From Bacteroidales bacterium (GTDB lineage: Bacteria > Bacteroidota > Bacteroidia > Bacteroidales > Lentimicrobiaceae), in NCBI GenBank assembly GCA_016709025.1, contig JADJEQ010000006.1, forward strand, positions 124,001-188,000: 64,000 bases of DNA. Direction: 5' to 3'. This document shows, piece after piece, positions 1 through 8,974 of this stretch. Every line of letters starts with the position of its first letter. Position 1 is the stretch's first letter. A model generated the notes under the pieces. The model was not told the DNA's origin. It worked only from the letters and a program-made list of their open reading frames with translations, and did not search any database. The translations under genes and the position numbers were made by a program.

Positions 1-1
1 C

Positions 2-1378
2 ATCCCGCCGGCAGGCCTGAACAGCAATCTGTTGAAGAGCCCTCAGGGAAGTGTTCAAACATACATATACCGGATAACGGACAAGGAAGCCCGCATAATT
101 CACACCCGGTCAATTGAAAAGGTGAATAAATCCTTTTTGCATTCGCTCACCGATTCAACCGGTAAGGGAAGGTATATTTATAATTTGAAACTGCAGCCCG
201 GTAATTACCTGGCCGTGAAGGTTGAAGGCATTTCTCTGAAATATGAATACTTTGCCATTACCGATTATCGTTTTGAAATCCTGAACAACAAAAGGGATTT
301 GTGCATTCAATTGTTCGATTCATTAGGGGCTGTTTTAAGCGATGCGGAGTTAAAAATCAGGCATAAGCGCATTCCTTTCGATCCACGGATCAATGCTTAC
401 CGGCTTGAAACGACCGACAGGGATGGCTTGCTTACCGTCAGCAGGGGAGACGTCACAACATTTCATAACATTATAAAGGAAACCAGTGTAAGCGGACTGA
501 AGCGGGGATATCTGGCCGTATGTTACCGGACCCCTCTGAAATATATTTACAGGCCGGTGGCCAATCTGGTGACACTGCCATATTATGCTGTCAGAAGTCT
601 GGTTACTTATTCCGGATACAATCCATCCTGGAGTTATTTCGTACATCTGGGAGTAAAGTTTACCGATATCTTCAGATCTCAGGAAAATAAACTTACCCGG
701 TCACATGAATACCGGCCGTACACCGGATACCTCGTTTTCAGCAAACCGATGTATCGGCCCGGTGATACACTGAAATTCAAGTCGTTTGTGGTTGATTCGA
801 AGAACGGGAAACCGGTGGATTATGAAGTTAAGGTATTTCTGCAGAAACGATGGGCAAGAGATAAAAGCAAGCGCATATTTCTGGGAAATTTATCACCGGT
901 TAAACCGGGTTCTTTCATCTATCAATTACCGCTGTCCGATTCCATTAAAATTATACTCGATACAGATTATGAAATTCAATTGTGTGAAACCGGCAAAAAA
1001 GAGGTTCATCTGGTTTCAGGTGAATTCAGATACAGCGATTATGAGTTGAAACGCGTTCAATACAAGTTATCGGTCACTTCCGGCACACATTACAGGAGTG
1101 TTGCCCAGGTTATTAAAGTAAGTGCAGCCGACGATAACGGGATGATGGTTCCCGACAGCCGGGCCGAACTTGAAATCTCAACTGTAAGCGTGAGTAAATT
1201 TCACGCAAACCGGGTTTTTGTGCCGGATATCCTTTGGAAAACGCAATTAGAATTAAAAGGTGGCCATGCTGAAATCGAAATCCCCGAAACCATTTTTCCT
1301 GCGGCATCACTGAAATATAAAATATCTGCGGTCTTTTATTCTGCCGACAATGAAAAAACCAAAAGGATACCCTGGTAG
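2..1378 (+). CDS. Alpha-2-macroglobulin-like protein, N-terminal piece (5' end outside window)
   Basis: First of three consecutive pieces of one giant alpha-2-macroglobulin-like protein. The frame is open to the window edge, so the real start lies upstream; the TTG at 32 is only the first possible start inside the window. Seen: beta-rich sequence and an MG2-type motif (YRPGDTLKFKSF, near residue 245). Family knowledge: bacterial A2M proteins are periplasmic or surface protease traps. The frame ends at 1378 in ...KTKRIPW. The neighbouring frame, read from 1354, continues smoothly as NQKDTLVEFRYD into the next piece. One base therefore seems to be missing in or near the A6 run at 1353-1358. Whether this is a sequence error or a true frameshift cannot be told here. 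Confidence 0.75.
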   Translation: MPPAGLNSNLLKSPQGSVQTYIYRITDKEARIIHTRSIEKVNKSFLHSLTDSTGKGRYIYNLKLQPGNYLAVKVEGISLKYEYFAITDYRFEILNNKRDLCIQLFDSLGAVLSDAELKIRHKRIPFDPRINAYRLETTDRDGLLTVSRGDVTTFHNIIKETSVSGLKRGYLAVCYRTPLKYIYRPVANLVTLPYYAVRSLVTYSGYNPSWSYFVHLGVKFTDIFRSQENKLTRSHEYRPYTGYLVFSKPMYRPGDTLKFKSFVVDSKNGKPVDYEVKVFLQKRWARDKSKRIFLGNLSPVKPGSFIYQLPLSDSIKIILDTDYEIQLCETGKKEVHLVSGEFRYSDYELKRVQYKLSVTSGTHYRSVAQVIKVSAADDNGMMVPDSRAELEISTVSVSKFHANRVFVPDILWKTQLELKGGHAEIEIPETIFPAASLKYKISAVFYSADNEKTKRIPW

Positions 1379-1407
1379 AATTCAGATATGATCCATTAAA
1401 TCTGAAG

Positions 1408-4137
1408 GTGGAAATGGACGGGGATAGTGTCAGGTTCTCCTGTTTTTACAAAGGGCTCCGAAAAGAAGTTCAGGCAGAAATAACGGCGTATGACATCGAA
1501 GAAAACGAATTGGAGGAAAAGAAGGTGATGCTCCCTTATGCCTTGCCGCTGAATCAGTTATGTGCAGAATATTATGCAGAAGCTGAAGGTATGGAGTATG
1601 AAAGCCTGATTCTGAAGGATCATCCGGCTTTGCTTGATATCCGGGCATGGAAAAACAACGATTCGATATTTATCCGGACGCAGAATTCACATAAACTGGC
1701 ATTTACCTGGTACCTCTATGCTGGCACCAGGCTGTTGGATTTGGGCTATACCAAAAACCTTGATACAGCATTCATCAGTCATGGTAAAAATGATTTTACC
1801 CTGTCCGTTCAATATCTCTGGGGAGGCAAGCCAGAGGCGCTTTTCAGGACAATCCGTGTGCAAAAAAACAGGCTGAACATCAGGGTAAATCAACCTTCGC
1901 TGGTATATCCCGGCAAGGAAAGCAATGTTGATATTTTTGTGACGGATTATAATGGAAACCCGGTGCCCGGTGTGGATCTTACCTGTTACGGCATCACCCG
2001 TAAGTTTGGATCAACACTGACTGAAATACCTGTTTTTCAGGAGAAGTACAAAGCTCCGAAGGAATACAACAGTTTCAGAAAATCCTCTGTTTACGATGAC
2101 GATTCAATGGATAATACCTTCTCTGAGTCACTTGATTACCCTTATTTCAATCGTCTTTTCGGCCTGGATACCCTCACATATTACCGTTTTTTGTACCCGA
2201 CCGACAGTGTATTCGTCAGTTCTACGCCATCTGCCGACGGAATAACCCAGGTTGCACCGTTTATCATCCGCAACGGGGTGATTCAATCGGTTAAAGTGCT
2301 CTATATTGATGAAATTCCAAGGTATTTCAACTGGGTGAATCAGTTGCGGCCATACTCATTTGCCGTAAGCGAGGGCAGGCACCATTTTCGTTTTGTGCTG
2401 GCCGATAAGGAAATTTCTGTTGAAAGTGTGAAAATCAAACCTGGTTGTGAAACTGTTTTTTCGTTGAACGATGATCCGTTACCACCTGACATTTCATTTA
2501 AACCCAGAAAAAGGGATTTCACATCCTTTGAGAAAAACCAGCTTTCAAATTATGTCTTCGCATACAGAGGCATCACCAAACCGGGTTACAATGCCTATCT
2601 GATTCAGGATCAAAGGCCAATTCCCCTGCCATCCAGAATCGGTGGCTCATTTCTTGCCGGACCGGTAACACCGGGAATGGCTAAATTTGAAATTCCCGGA
2701 TACCTTGAACATGCCTTCAACCTGGAACCGCTTTTTCAATATGAGTTTCTCACCGGAGTGATTAAAATGCGGAGTAAAACGCCGGATGAGCTTGTATTTA
2801 ATTCAAATAAAGTTACTTCCGCCATCGGGGATTATGTTTATACCCGGAATACAATGGAAGCCGATGAAAAAGCACTCATCCATCAATTGCGCAGGAATTA
2901 TTCTTTAAAAGAGAAATACAGAATCAGGGGAGGGGGCTGCTCCCTGAAGATAGAAACCGATCGTGAAATCATAAAAGCGAAAGGTGAGCCGCTGAATGCC
3001 TTGCTATTCAGATGTAACGCTGATAAATACGCAGTTCAGGAATGCGGGAATGTAAGTGATTTTCAATTCCTTTTACCCGGTTTATACTATGTGATGCTGC
3101 TGTTTGAAGATGATTCCTACCTGCTTTCAGATACGGTTGAAGTAAAAAGCAATGGTATTAATTATTTGAAAATCAATAATCCGGGTGTTTTCAAAAAAGA
3201 CGAAAAAAGCAAGGCCATTTCAGAAGCCATCACCAAAAGTATCCGAAATTCATCAGACGTTTTGAACAACGCTAAGGAGGAGTACTTCAAAAGCCTGATT
3301 GAAAGCAAAAACCCTTACTATGGCCCGGGCTTTAAAGTTTCCGGCAGGGTCCTGGATCAGGATGACAATGCACCGGTTCCTTTTGTAAGCATTATGGTAC
3401 CGGGCGCTAATTCCGGAACCACTTCTGATTTTGACGGGAACTTTTCGCTGATTGTCCCGGAAGGATTTAATACCATCGCTCTTTCATTTGTTGGCTATGA
3501 ACCCCAAACGGTTCAGGTGAGGCCCGGAGAATCAATTGTGGTAAAACTGAAATCAAGCATGATGGAAATCCAGTCTTTTGAGGTAATAGAATACAGAGTT
3601 CCACTGATATCAAAGGATAAAACATCAATCGGATATAGCTCGGTGGTAAAGGCATATGGAGTGGAGAGTTTAGCAACTACAGTTGGGGGTGTTTTCTCCA
3701 TGGATGGTAACCGGATTAGTTCAAGAGGGTTCAATCCTGTAACAGGGGTTCCCCAACCAGGGAGTTCACTGCCTGAACTTCAGATGCCGGAGTTCTATTC
3801 ATCGCTGAGAACCAATTTCACCGACTGTGCTTACTGGAAGCCCGACCTGACCACTGATGCAAATGGAAAGGCCTCATTTCGGGTTAAATATCCCGACGAC
3901 ATTACCCGTTGGGATACCTATGTACTTGGTATGGATGGACACCGCCATTCCGGCATAGCTGAAAATATGGTATTGTCGTATAAACCTATGCTTGCCCAGT
4001 TATTCATGCCCCGCTTCCTGGTTGCAGGTGACACAGTCTGTGCCCTGGGAAAGGTGATCAATTATACCGGCGATTCCATTCCGGTAACTACCCTTTTCGC
4101 TGTAAACGGTAAATCCAGCCCCTGCCCGATATGTTAA
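1408..4137 (+). CDS. Alpha-2-macroglobulin-like protein, central piece with CarboxypepD_reg domain
   Basis: Central piece of the same protein (909 aa from the ATG at 1408; homologous reading starts at 1354). Seen in order: macroglobulin-like beta domains; a CarboxypepD_reg-like domain near residues 640-715 (begins GRVLDQDDNAPVPFVSIMV); a short TonB-plug-like stretch (VPLISKDKTSIGYSSV); then the conserved A2M domain with WKPDLTTDANGKASF and PDDITRWDTYVLGMD. Such A2M plus CarboxypepD_reg/plug fusions are typical of Bacteroidetes and may help dock the protein at the outer membrane (inference). It ends at 4137 in ...KSSPCPIC. The next frame reads SPAPARYVKCAELLLDSLL across the same bases, which fits one extra C in the C4 run near 4118-4122. 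Confidence 0.8.
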   Translation: MEMDGDSVRFSCFYKGLRKEVQAEITAYDIEENELEEKKVMLPYALPLNQLCAEYYAEAEGMEYESLILKDHPALLDIRAWKNNDSIFIRTQNSHKLAFTWYLYAGTRLLDLGYTKNLDTAFISHGKNDFTLSVQYLWGGKPEALFRTIRVQKNRLNIRVNQPSLVYPGKESNVDIFVTDYNGNPVPGVDLTCYGITRKFGSTLTEIPVFQEKYKAPKEYNSFRKSSVYDDDSMDNTFSESLDYPYFNRLFGLDTLTYYRFLYPTDSVFVSSTPSADGITQVAPFIIRNGVIQSVKVLYIDEIPRYFNWVNQLRPYSFAVSEGRHHFRFVLADKEISVESVKIKPGCETVFSLNDDPLPPDISFKPRKRDFTSFEKNQLSNYVFAYRGITKPGYNAYLIQDQRPIPLPSRIGGSFLAGPVTPGMAKFEIPGYLEHAFNLEPLFQYEFLTGVIKMRSKTPDELVFNSNKVTSAIGDYVYTRNTMEADEKALIHQLRRNYSLKEKYRIRGGGCSLKIETDREIIKAKGEPLNALLFRCNADKYAVQECGNVSDFQFLLPGLYYVMLLFEDDSYLLSDTVEVKSNGINYLKINNPGVFKKDEKSKAISEAITKSIRNSSDVLNNAKEEYFKSLIESKNPYYGPGFKVSGRVLDQDDNAPVPFVSIMVPGANSGTTSDFDGNFSLIVPEGFNTIALSFVGYEPQTVQVRPGESIVVKLKSSMMEIQSFEVIEYRVPLISKDKTSIGYSSVVKAYGVESLATTVGGVFSMDGNRISSRGFNPVTGVPQPGSSLPELQMPEFYSSLRTNFTDCAYWKPDLTTDANGKASFRVKYPDDITRWDTYVLGMDGHRHSGIAENMVLSYKPMLAQLFMPRFLVAGDTVCALGKVINYTGDSIPVTTLFAVNGKSSPCPIC

Positions 4138-4147
4138 GTGTGCTGAA

Positions 4148-5710
4148 TTGTTGCTCGATTCGCTGTTGGTCACAACTGAGAATGCAGATACCTTAAAAGT
4201 GAAATATACCCTTACCGGGGATGATGGTTACTTTGACGGTGAAGTCCGTGAAATACCTGTTAACCCATTTGGTATTGAAGAAGCCAAAGGAGTTTTTATG
4301 GTTTTGGCAAAAGATACCACCTTCACCCTGCCGGGAGCCTCTGAAACCGGAGAGCTCCACATCAGCGCCACAGCCGATTTGCTGGATGTGGTTAAAGGTG
4401 ACCTCAGGAACCTGAGGTACTATCCATACCTCTGCAATGAACAACTGGCTTCAAAACTGAAAGGACTGTTGCTTGAAAAGCAGATTTGCGTGTATCTGGA
4501 AGAAGATTTTAAAGGCGACAGGGAGATCCGTAAGATAATTTCAAAGCTGGAAAAGAATCAGAATGACGAAAGTGGCTGGGGTTGGTGGGAAAAAAGCAGG
4601 ACTTCGCCCTGGATCAGCCAGCATGTTATCGAATCGCTTCTGAAAGCCAGATCGGCCGGCTATGCTGTTTCGCTGAACGAGCGCAATATGATCGACAACT
4701 TAACACTGGGCATGTCGGTTGCGTCGAACGATGACCTGATCAGGAAACTGTATACCCTGAAAATGATTGATGCAAACATTCTGTTTGAGCAGTTTATCAG
4801 CCAGCTTGAACAGTCGCCTGATATTACAGCCTTCCAGCAACTTCAAATCACTGAACTGAAACAACTCTGTGAATTGCCCTATTCACTGGCTGAACTGATG
4901 GGGAAACACAGCAAAACCCTTTTCGGGAATTATTTCTGGGGCAATGAGACCAACGACAGGATGGTTTATGACAACCCCATTACTTCGTCGCTTTGTGCCT
5001 ACCGCATTTTGGAGCGTGACAGTGCAGGAAAACAGTACCTGCCCCATATTGTGGGCTATCTGCTTGAAGCAAGGACAAATACAGGCTGGAGAAACACCTA
5101 TGAAACCTCTAAAATTCTTGAAACCCTGCTGCCATCCTGGGCCGGAATACCTGCTGAACGGCGAAAGCCATTGCTGCAGCTGAGTGGTCCGTTGAATGCT
5201 ACGGTAAAAGAATTTCCATACACAGCAACTACTTCTGATACCAGCTTACTCAGGGTTAAGAATCAGGGTAGTATGCCGGTGTATTTCACCGCGTACACCC
5301 GGTATTTTGAATCACATCCCAAGGCTGTTGACAGTGTTTTCGAAGTCAGCACCTCTTTATGGCAGGATGGGAAGAATGTGAATATCCTGAAAGCAGGCGA
5401 AGCAACCGTTTTGAAAATTACTGTCAAGGTTGATCAACCGGCTGAATATGTGATGATTGAAGTGCCCGTCCCGGCGGGCTGTTCCTATGATGACAAGGCC
5501 GGATGGTATCCGGGCGAAGAATACCGTGAGCAGTTCAGGGATCATACTTCGATCTTTTGCAACCGCCTGTCAACCGGTAGTTACACCTTCGAAATACGAT
5601 TGCTTCCGCGATACACAGGCAGTTATTCGCTCCTGCCCGCAAAGGCAGAGTTGATGTACTTTCCAACCTTTTTCGGAAGGAATGAGGCCCGGCGGGTGTG
5701 GATAAAATAG
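4148..5710 (+). CDS. Alpha-2-macroglobulin-like protein, C-terminal thioester piece
   Basis: C-terminal 520 aa of the broken A2M-like protein. Seen: PYLCNEQLASKLKGLL about 95 residues in, which holds the CxEQ thioester motif that A2M proteins use to cross-link proteases. It is followed by the alpha-helical thioester domain (GWGWWEKSRTSPWIS, repeated helices) and a final receptor-binding-like beta domain (EVPVPAGCSYDD ... FEIRLLPRYTGSYSLLPAKAEL), so the gene reaches its natural end. Retention of the thioester motif and of codon periodicity in all three pieces argues against a long-dead pseudogene and for either a recent lesion or sequence error. The TTG start is not credible as a true start. 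Confidence 0.78.
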   Translation: MLLDSLLVTTENADTLKVKYTLTGDDGYFDGEVREIPVNPFGIEEAKGVFMVLAKDTTFTLPGASETGELHISATADLLDVVKGDLRNLRYYPYLCNEQLASKLKGLLLEKQICVYLEEDFKGDREIRKIISKLEKNQNDESGWGWWEKSRTSPWISQHVIESLLKARSAGYAVSLNERNMIDNLTLGMSVASNDDLIRKLYTLKMIDANILFEQFISQLEQSPDITAFQQLQITELKQLCELPYSLAELMGKHSKTLFGNYFWGNETNDRMVYDNPITSSLCAYRILERDSAGKQYLPHIVGYLLEARTNTGWRNTYETSKILETLLPSWAGIPAERRKPLLQLSGPLNATVKEFPYTATTSDTSLLRVKNQGSMPVYFTAYTRYFESHPKAVDSVFEVSTSLWQDGKNVNILKAGEATVLKITVKVDQPAEYVMIEVPVPAGCSYDDKAGWYPGEEYREQFRDHTSIFCNRLSTGSYTFEIRLLPRYTGSYSLLPAKAELMYFPTFFGRNEARRVWIK

Positions 5711-5855
5711 GGAAGGAGAGGGCAGGGTTGAGCCTGCTGCGTAAAGTCAAAAAAGGAAGATCGGACACCAAAGCACAAAAGCACCAAAGTATGAGTTGTT
5801 ATATAATAGACTCAGGGTTCAAATTCTAATAAAAGCCTTAAAAATCAGGCTGTTA

Positions 5856-6088
5856 ATATGTAATTCAATGTCGTATAGTTAAAGGAATGAATAAAAAATT
5901 AACCGAAGAGAACCGCAAAGTTGATCGCAGAGAACCGCAAAGAAATGTGAATGCTAATTGCTTTGCGGCTCCCTGTCTGCCGGTTTACCCGCCTCAGGAG
6001 GGCAGGCAGGTTTGCGTGTCCTCTGCGCACTTTGCGTTTAGACCTTTCTGTATCCAAATCCTTAACTAAACGACATTGATATGTAATT
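5856..6088. repeat. MITE-like inverted-repeat element A with 10-bp flanking direct repeats
   Basis: Left terminal repeat CAATGTCGTATAGTTAAAGG at 5866-5885; right arm CCTTAACTAAACGACATTG at 6060-6078 is its imperfect reverse complement. Immediately outside both ends is the identical 10-mer ATATGTAATT (5856-5865 and 6079-6088), as left by transposition. The roughly 170-bp interior has no convincing ORF and holds smaller inverted repeats built on CCGCAAAG/CTTTGCGG. The rest of the 5711-6226 gap (including AAAGCAC-rich sequence at 5770-5790) shows nothing I recognise. Confidence 0.7.
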
Positions 6089-6226
6089 GGTTATCAATTT
6101 TAAATTAGGGAAATAGAATCTTTTGAGATTATCAATTCTTTTGATTTTGTGACTGTTTAAATTTTACTAAACCCTATTGAAAATCAAATTAAAAATTTTA
6201 AACAGTCTCTTAATATTGTGTCGGAT

Positions 6227-6742
6227 TTAAAACCCCCACGGGTAAAAGGTTCTGCTTACACAATAGGATCCGGTGGCAGCGTTTTGCAGATCAATACTGA
6301 AATTCAAAGGCTCCTGTTCACCGATATAAGGTTCAATAAACTGAATCTGATATTGCCGGGATTCAATACCGGTTACTTCAATGTCAAGATCATACAGGCA
6401 ATCACAATTGCAAAGGGCATGTTGTTCAGATTCCTGAATAATAATGGTATCGTTGCTGATTGTAACATTGCATGAAAGATTGCCCGGACAGCAATTGAAA
6501 CCAGCATTGATGTGCTTTAATAACAGTTTGTTGTTTGTTGCTTCAAAGGTGTATTCGACACAAGACAGACTGTCTGAAACTTCTGTAGTACCCGACCCGG
6601 ATTTATTGTTTTTACAATCGGATTGGCCGACCAACTGCCCGTTTACACCGGAAGGCTGATTGGTTTCATTTTCATGGTTACAGCTGAGTATCATTGTAGT
6701 AGTAATGACTACCGTTATGAATAGTTTCATAATAGTTTTCAT
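6227..6742 (-). CDS. Cys-rich SPII lipoprotein of unknown function
   Basis: Start chosen at 6742 (MKTIMKLFITVVITTTMILSC), giving a lipoprotein signal with a lipobox ending in LSC; the longer frame to 6829 adds an implausible N-terminus. After the signal the protein is about 150 aa and Cys-rich (CVEY, FNCCPGNLSC, LCNCDCLYDL, GSYCVS), so disulfides or metal binding are possible. It probably sits at the cell surface or in the periplasm. I do not recognise a named domain. It lies alone between element A and element B on the minus strand. Confidence 0.6.
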   Translation of the reverse strand: MKTIMKLFITVVITTTMILSCNHENETNQPSGVNGQLVGQSDCKNNKSGSGTTEVSDSLSCVEYTFEATNNKLLLKHINAGFNCCPGNLSCNVTISNDTIIIQESEQHALCNCDCLYDLDIEVTGIESRQYQIQFIEPYIGEQEPLNFSIDLQNAATGSYCVSRTFYPWGF

Positions 6743-6840
6743 GCCGCTTCGGATTAACAGATTGTTATTACAGATATATAAAGATACTGAGAATGTTATA
6801 AAGGTTGCATACCAGATTGGTTTATTCATGGAATGGTATC

Positions 6841-6963
6841 CAATGTCGTTTAGTTAAGGTTTTGTATCTGAAAATAAAATGAAAAGGTATCCTTCGACTA
6901 CGCTCAGGATGACTGTCAGTCTGAGCGTAGTCGAAGACAATTTTCATTAACAAAACGACATTG
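6841..6963. repeat. MITE-like inverted-repeat element B with internal hairpin
   Basis: Left arm CAATGTCGTTTAGTTAAGG (6841-6859) and right arm ATTAACAAAACGACATTG (6946-6963) are imperfect inverted repeats; the symmetry extends outward to ATCC/GGAT. The interior holds a perfect 16-bp stem, CTTCGACTACGCTCAG (6892-6907) against 6921-6936. The flanks GAATGGTATC and GATCAGTATC agree at 7 of 10 positions, a weak sign of a decayed target duplication. Interior ends are shared with element C at 55.2 kb. Confidence 0.65.
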
Positions 6964-6991
6964 GATCAGTATCAGACAAACAGGCTGAAAG

Positions 6992-7216
6992 TCATTTTGT
7001 TGAAAACAGACCGTAGATCTCAATCACCCCGTTCGCGATCAGTATCAGCGATACAATTTTCGCTGTGTTCCCGAATGTACCCACAAAATTGTCGAACTTT
7101 TCCTCAGCCGGTTCATTTCTGAATACAGGCCTGTAGATTCTGAAGGAGATTAGAAAAAGGTAAATACCGGCTACGAATGCCAGCATTTCCAGGGCGAAAG
7201 GCAGGTAAGACATCAT
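6992..7216 (-). CDS. Small two-helix membrane protein, unknown
   Basis: 74 aa with two predicted membrane segments: LPFALEMLAFVAGIYLFLISF near residues 4-25 and IVSLILIANGVIEIYGLF near 54-71, joined by a polar loop containing NEPAEEKFDN. No family recognised. It starts with two adjacent Met codons (MMSYLP). Small size lowers certainty, but the clear hydrophobic pattern and the lack of a competing frame on the other strand support it. Confidence 0.45.
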   Translation of the reverse strand: MMSYLPFALEMLAFVAGIYLFLISFRIYRPVFRNEPAEEKFDNFVGTFGNTAKIVSLILIANGVIEIYGLFSTK

Positions 7217-7384
7217 TTAATTACTTTTATGAGATTGAAAACATGTCAGTTAAAAAGCATTGACCACAACCTGAACGGTTGAACAATGAACTAAAGATAA
7301 CTGAAATTCTCGTGGTTGAAACTGCCCCGGTTTAATAACTTTCATAAACCTTGTTATGGGCTCAAATTCTGTTTATTGGGGTTA

Positions 7385-8062
7385 TCAGTTTGCCAGGGTG
7401 AACCGGATGGGGATAAAAGTATATGAATCGACCGGTACACCATCTTTCATGGCGGGAGTCCATTTGGGCATGATTTCAATTACACGCCATGATTCACAGT
7501 CAAGAAAGATATCAACACCGTTGGAAATTGAAATAACCTGTACATTGCCTTCAGCTGTTATTTTGATATGAACCATCACCCTTCCCTGAGAGCTGTTTTC
7601 TATTGATTCATGGGGATAACGTACGTTTTCTCTCAAATACATGATATGATCCTCCTGTGTTCCAAAGTGGGCCGGGGTAAAATCCAGTGTCAGGTTGCTT
7701 TTCGAGTCCTGGGGGTATTCAAAGTACAGGCCATCCTTTACTTTGACATCGGAGTAAACCAGTTTGTCGAAATTTCTTTCATAAATCACTTCTCCGTCTT
7801 TATCAAAGGTTTTCCAGATGCCGGATGGATGATCATTCCTGGTTGATCTGATATCAACCGGCTTACCTGACTTGATATTGAAGATCTCCGCTGTTTTTAT
7901 CCCATCGTCACTCACGGATATTATTTTTTTGTATCTGGCCTTGCTCTGAGGCACTTCTTCATAGCAATTAACATCTTTGAAATATTTATACGATTTGGTA
8001 ATCTGGCCATTTGCACCGATAACCATGATGATCATGCAGCAGAGAAAAAAAGTTCTTTTCAT
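7385..8062 (-). CDS. Secreted protein with TonB C-terminal domain
   Basis: 225 aa. Signal peptide MKRTFFLCCMIIMVIGANGQ; a central stretch resembling MORN/toxin-repeat-type variants (GIWKTFDKDGEVIYERNFD, DGLYFEYP); then a TonB C-terminal fold (VRYPHESIENSSQGRVMVHI ... VIEIMPKWTPAMKDGVPVD ... IPIRFTL, roughly residues 140-223). There is no N-terminal membrane anchor with a Pro-rich linker, so it is not a classical energising TonB. Bacteroidetes carry many such secreted paralogs of unknown role. Another TonB-C protein is at 22818-23264 and a weaker one at 60705-61421. Confidence 0.7.
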   Translation of the reverse strand: MKRTFFLCCMIIMVIGANGQITKSYKYFKDVNCYEEVPQSKARYKKIISVSDDGIKTAEIFNIKSGKPVDIRSTRNDHPSGIWKTFDKDGEVIYERNFDKLVYSDVKVKDGLYFEYPQDSKSNLTLDFTPAHFGTQEDHIMYLRENVRYPHESIENSSQGRVMVHIKITAEGNVQVISISNGVDIFLDCESWRVIEIMPKWTPAMKDGVPVDSYTFIPIRFTLAN

Positions 8063-8089
8063 AAGAAGTTGTTTTGATTATGTTTTATT

Positions 8090-8380
8090 GACTGGAATGG
8101 GGCAATATCCAATTTCCAATATCCAATTCCAATATCCAATTTCCAAATTGACATTCTTCCATCATTCCAATATTCCAAACTTCCATCCTTCGACAAAGTT
8201 TGAACGCGTCTTACCCTGCCTTCATTGCATTGCGGCAGGCAGGCTTCTGACGTGTCTGCCTGGCAAACAGGCAGGCGCGTGCCCCGGCTGCAAATCGATG
8301 CAATGTTTGCGCGTTTTATCTTCTACCTGACTGCGTCTGGCAGACAGGGCAGGCGCGTGCCCCGGCTTGTTAGCACGATC
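8090..8380. repeat. Low-complexity intergenic repeats
   Basis: 8100-8180 is made of near-identical ATCCAATTTCCA / ATTCCAATATCC units. 8230-8370 holds two copies of a GC-richer unit with CAGGCAGGCGCGTGCCCCGGCT (cut here to its recognisable core GCGTGCCCCGGCT) at about 8278 and 8355, each preceded by CTGNCTG/GGCAGGC-type sequence. No gene is supported here. Confidence 0.5.
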
Positions 8381-8390
8381 TGGAAACAGG

Positions 8391-8873
8391 TCAAAGAATC
8401 CATACGTTCAAATTTGTAAACTTACCTTCCGTAAAAGATTTTTTATTTCCCTGGTTATCGTGGGCATCGAAGTGGAACGTGCCTGAAATGGTTTTTTTAG
8501 CCTTGTCATATTCAGTAATTACTACCTGTCCGTTGGGATTGCTGCTGTAGTTCGAAGAGAAAACGCCCAGGGAAGATATAACTGTGAAGGAACCAAAGTT
8601 ATCATAATTGTTCTTCATAAAGTTAACCGTACCGGTTCCTGTGCAGATAAAAGAGAGTTTAAAATTCTGGTCATAGCTGACATCCTGGCAACTGATATCC
8701 ACCAGGTTGTCCGACTGGTCCTGCATAACACTTATCCCGGATGCATTCCACAAAACCCCGTCGATGAGGCACGACACGGCAGGGGTATCGGAATCCTGTT
8801 TTTCGTCTTTTTTACAACTGAAGGATGAAACCAGAAGTGCAATCATCAGAATCGGAAATACATACTTTTTCAT
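8391..8873 (-). CDS. SPII lipoprotein (DUF6252-like), paralog of 13247-13725
   Basis: 160 aa. Lipoprotein signal MKKYVFPILMIALLVSSFSC followed by KKDEKQDSD. The rest is a small beta-rich domain. The tail GQVVITEYDKAKKTISGTF ... TEGKFTNLNV aligns well with the C-terminal half of the protein at 13247-13725, so the two are paralogs. I associate this pattern (DGVLWNA... near the N-terminus, ISGTFHF near the C-terminus) with DUF6252-type lipoproteins, but only by recall. Function unknown; probably anchored in the outer membrane. Confidence 0.7.
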   Translation of the reverse strand: MKKYVFPILMIALLVSSFSCKKDEKQDSDTPAVSCLIDGVLWNASGISVMQDQSDNLVDISCQDVSYDQNFKLSFICTGTGTVNFMKNNYDNFGSFTVISSLGVFSSNYSSNPNGQVVITEYDKAKKTISGTFHFDAHDNQGNKKSFTEGKFTNLNVWIL

Positions 8874-8974
8874 AATCTTTATTTTTTTTAGATGGTTGAA
8901 TTATTAATTACTTTTTTGCTTTTATACAACCCGCCCTAAAGGACGGGGTTATTCAAAATGCAATTAGATTATCA

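Noticed and set aside
5887..6069. 60-aa ORF inside element A
   Set aside because: Lies wholly within the inverted-repeat element, with no RBS or domain; not a transposase.
8225..8419. Plus-strand ORF in GC-rich repeats (RRVPRL units)
   Set aside because: Repeat translation only; overlaps the end of a well-supported minus-strand lipoprotein.
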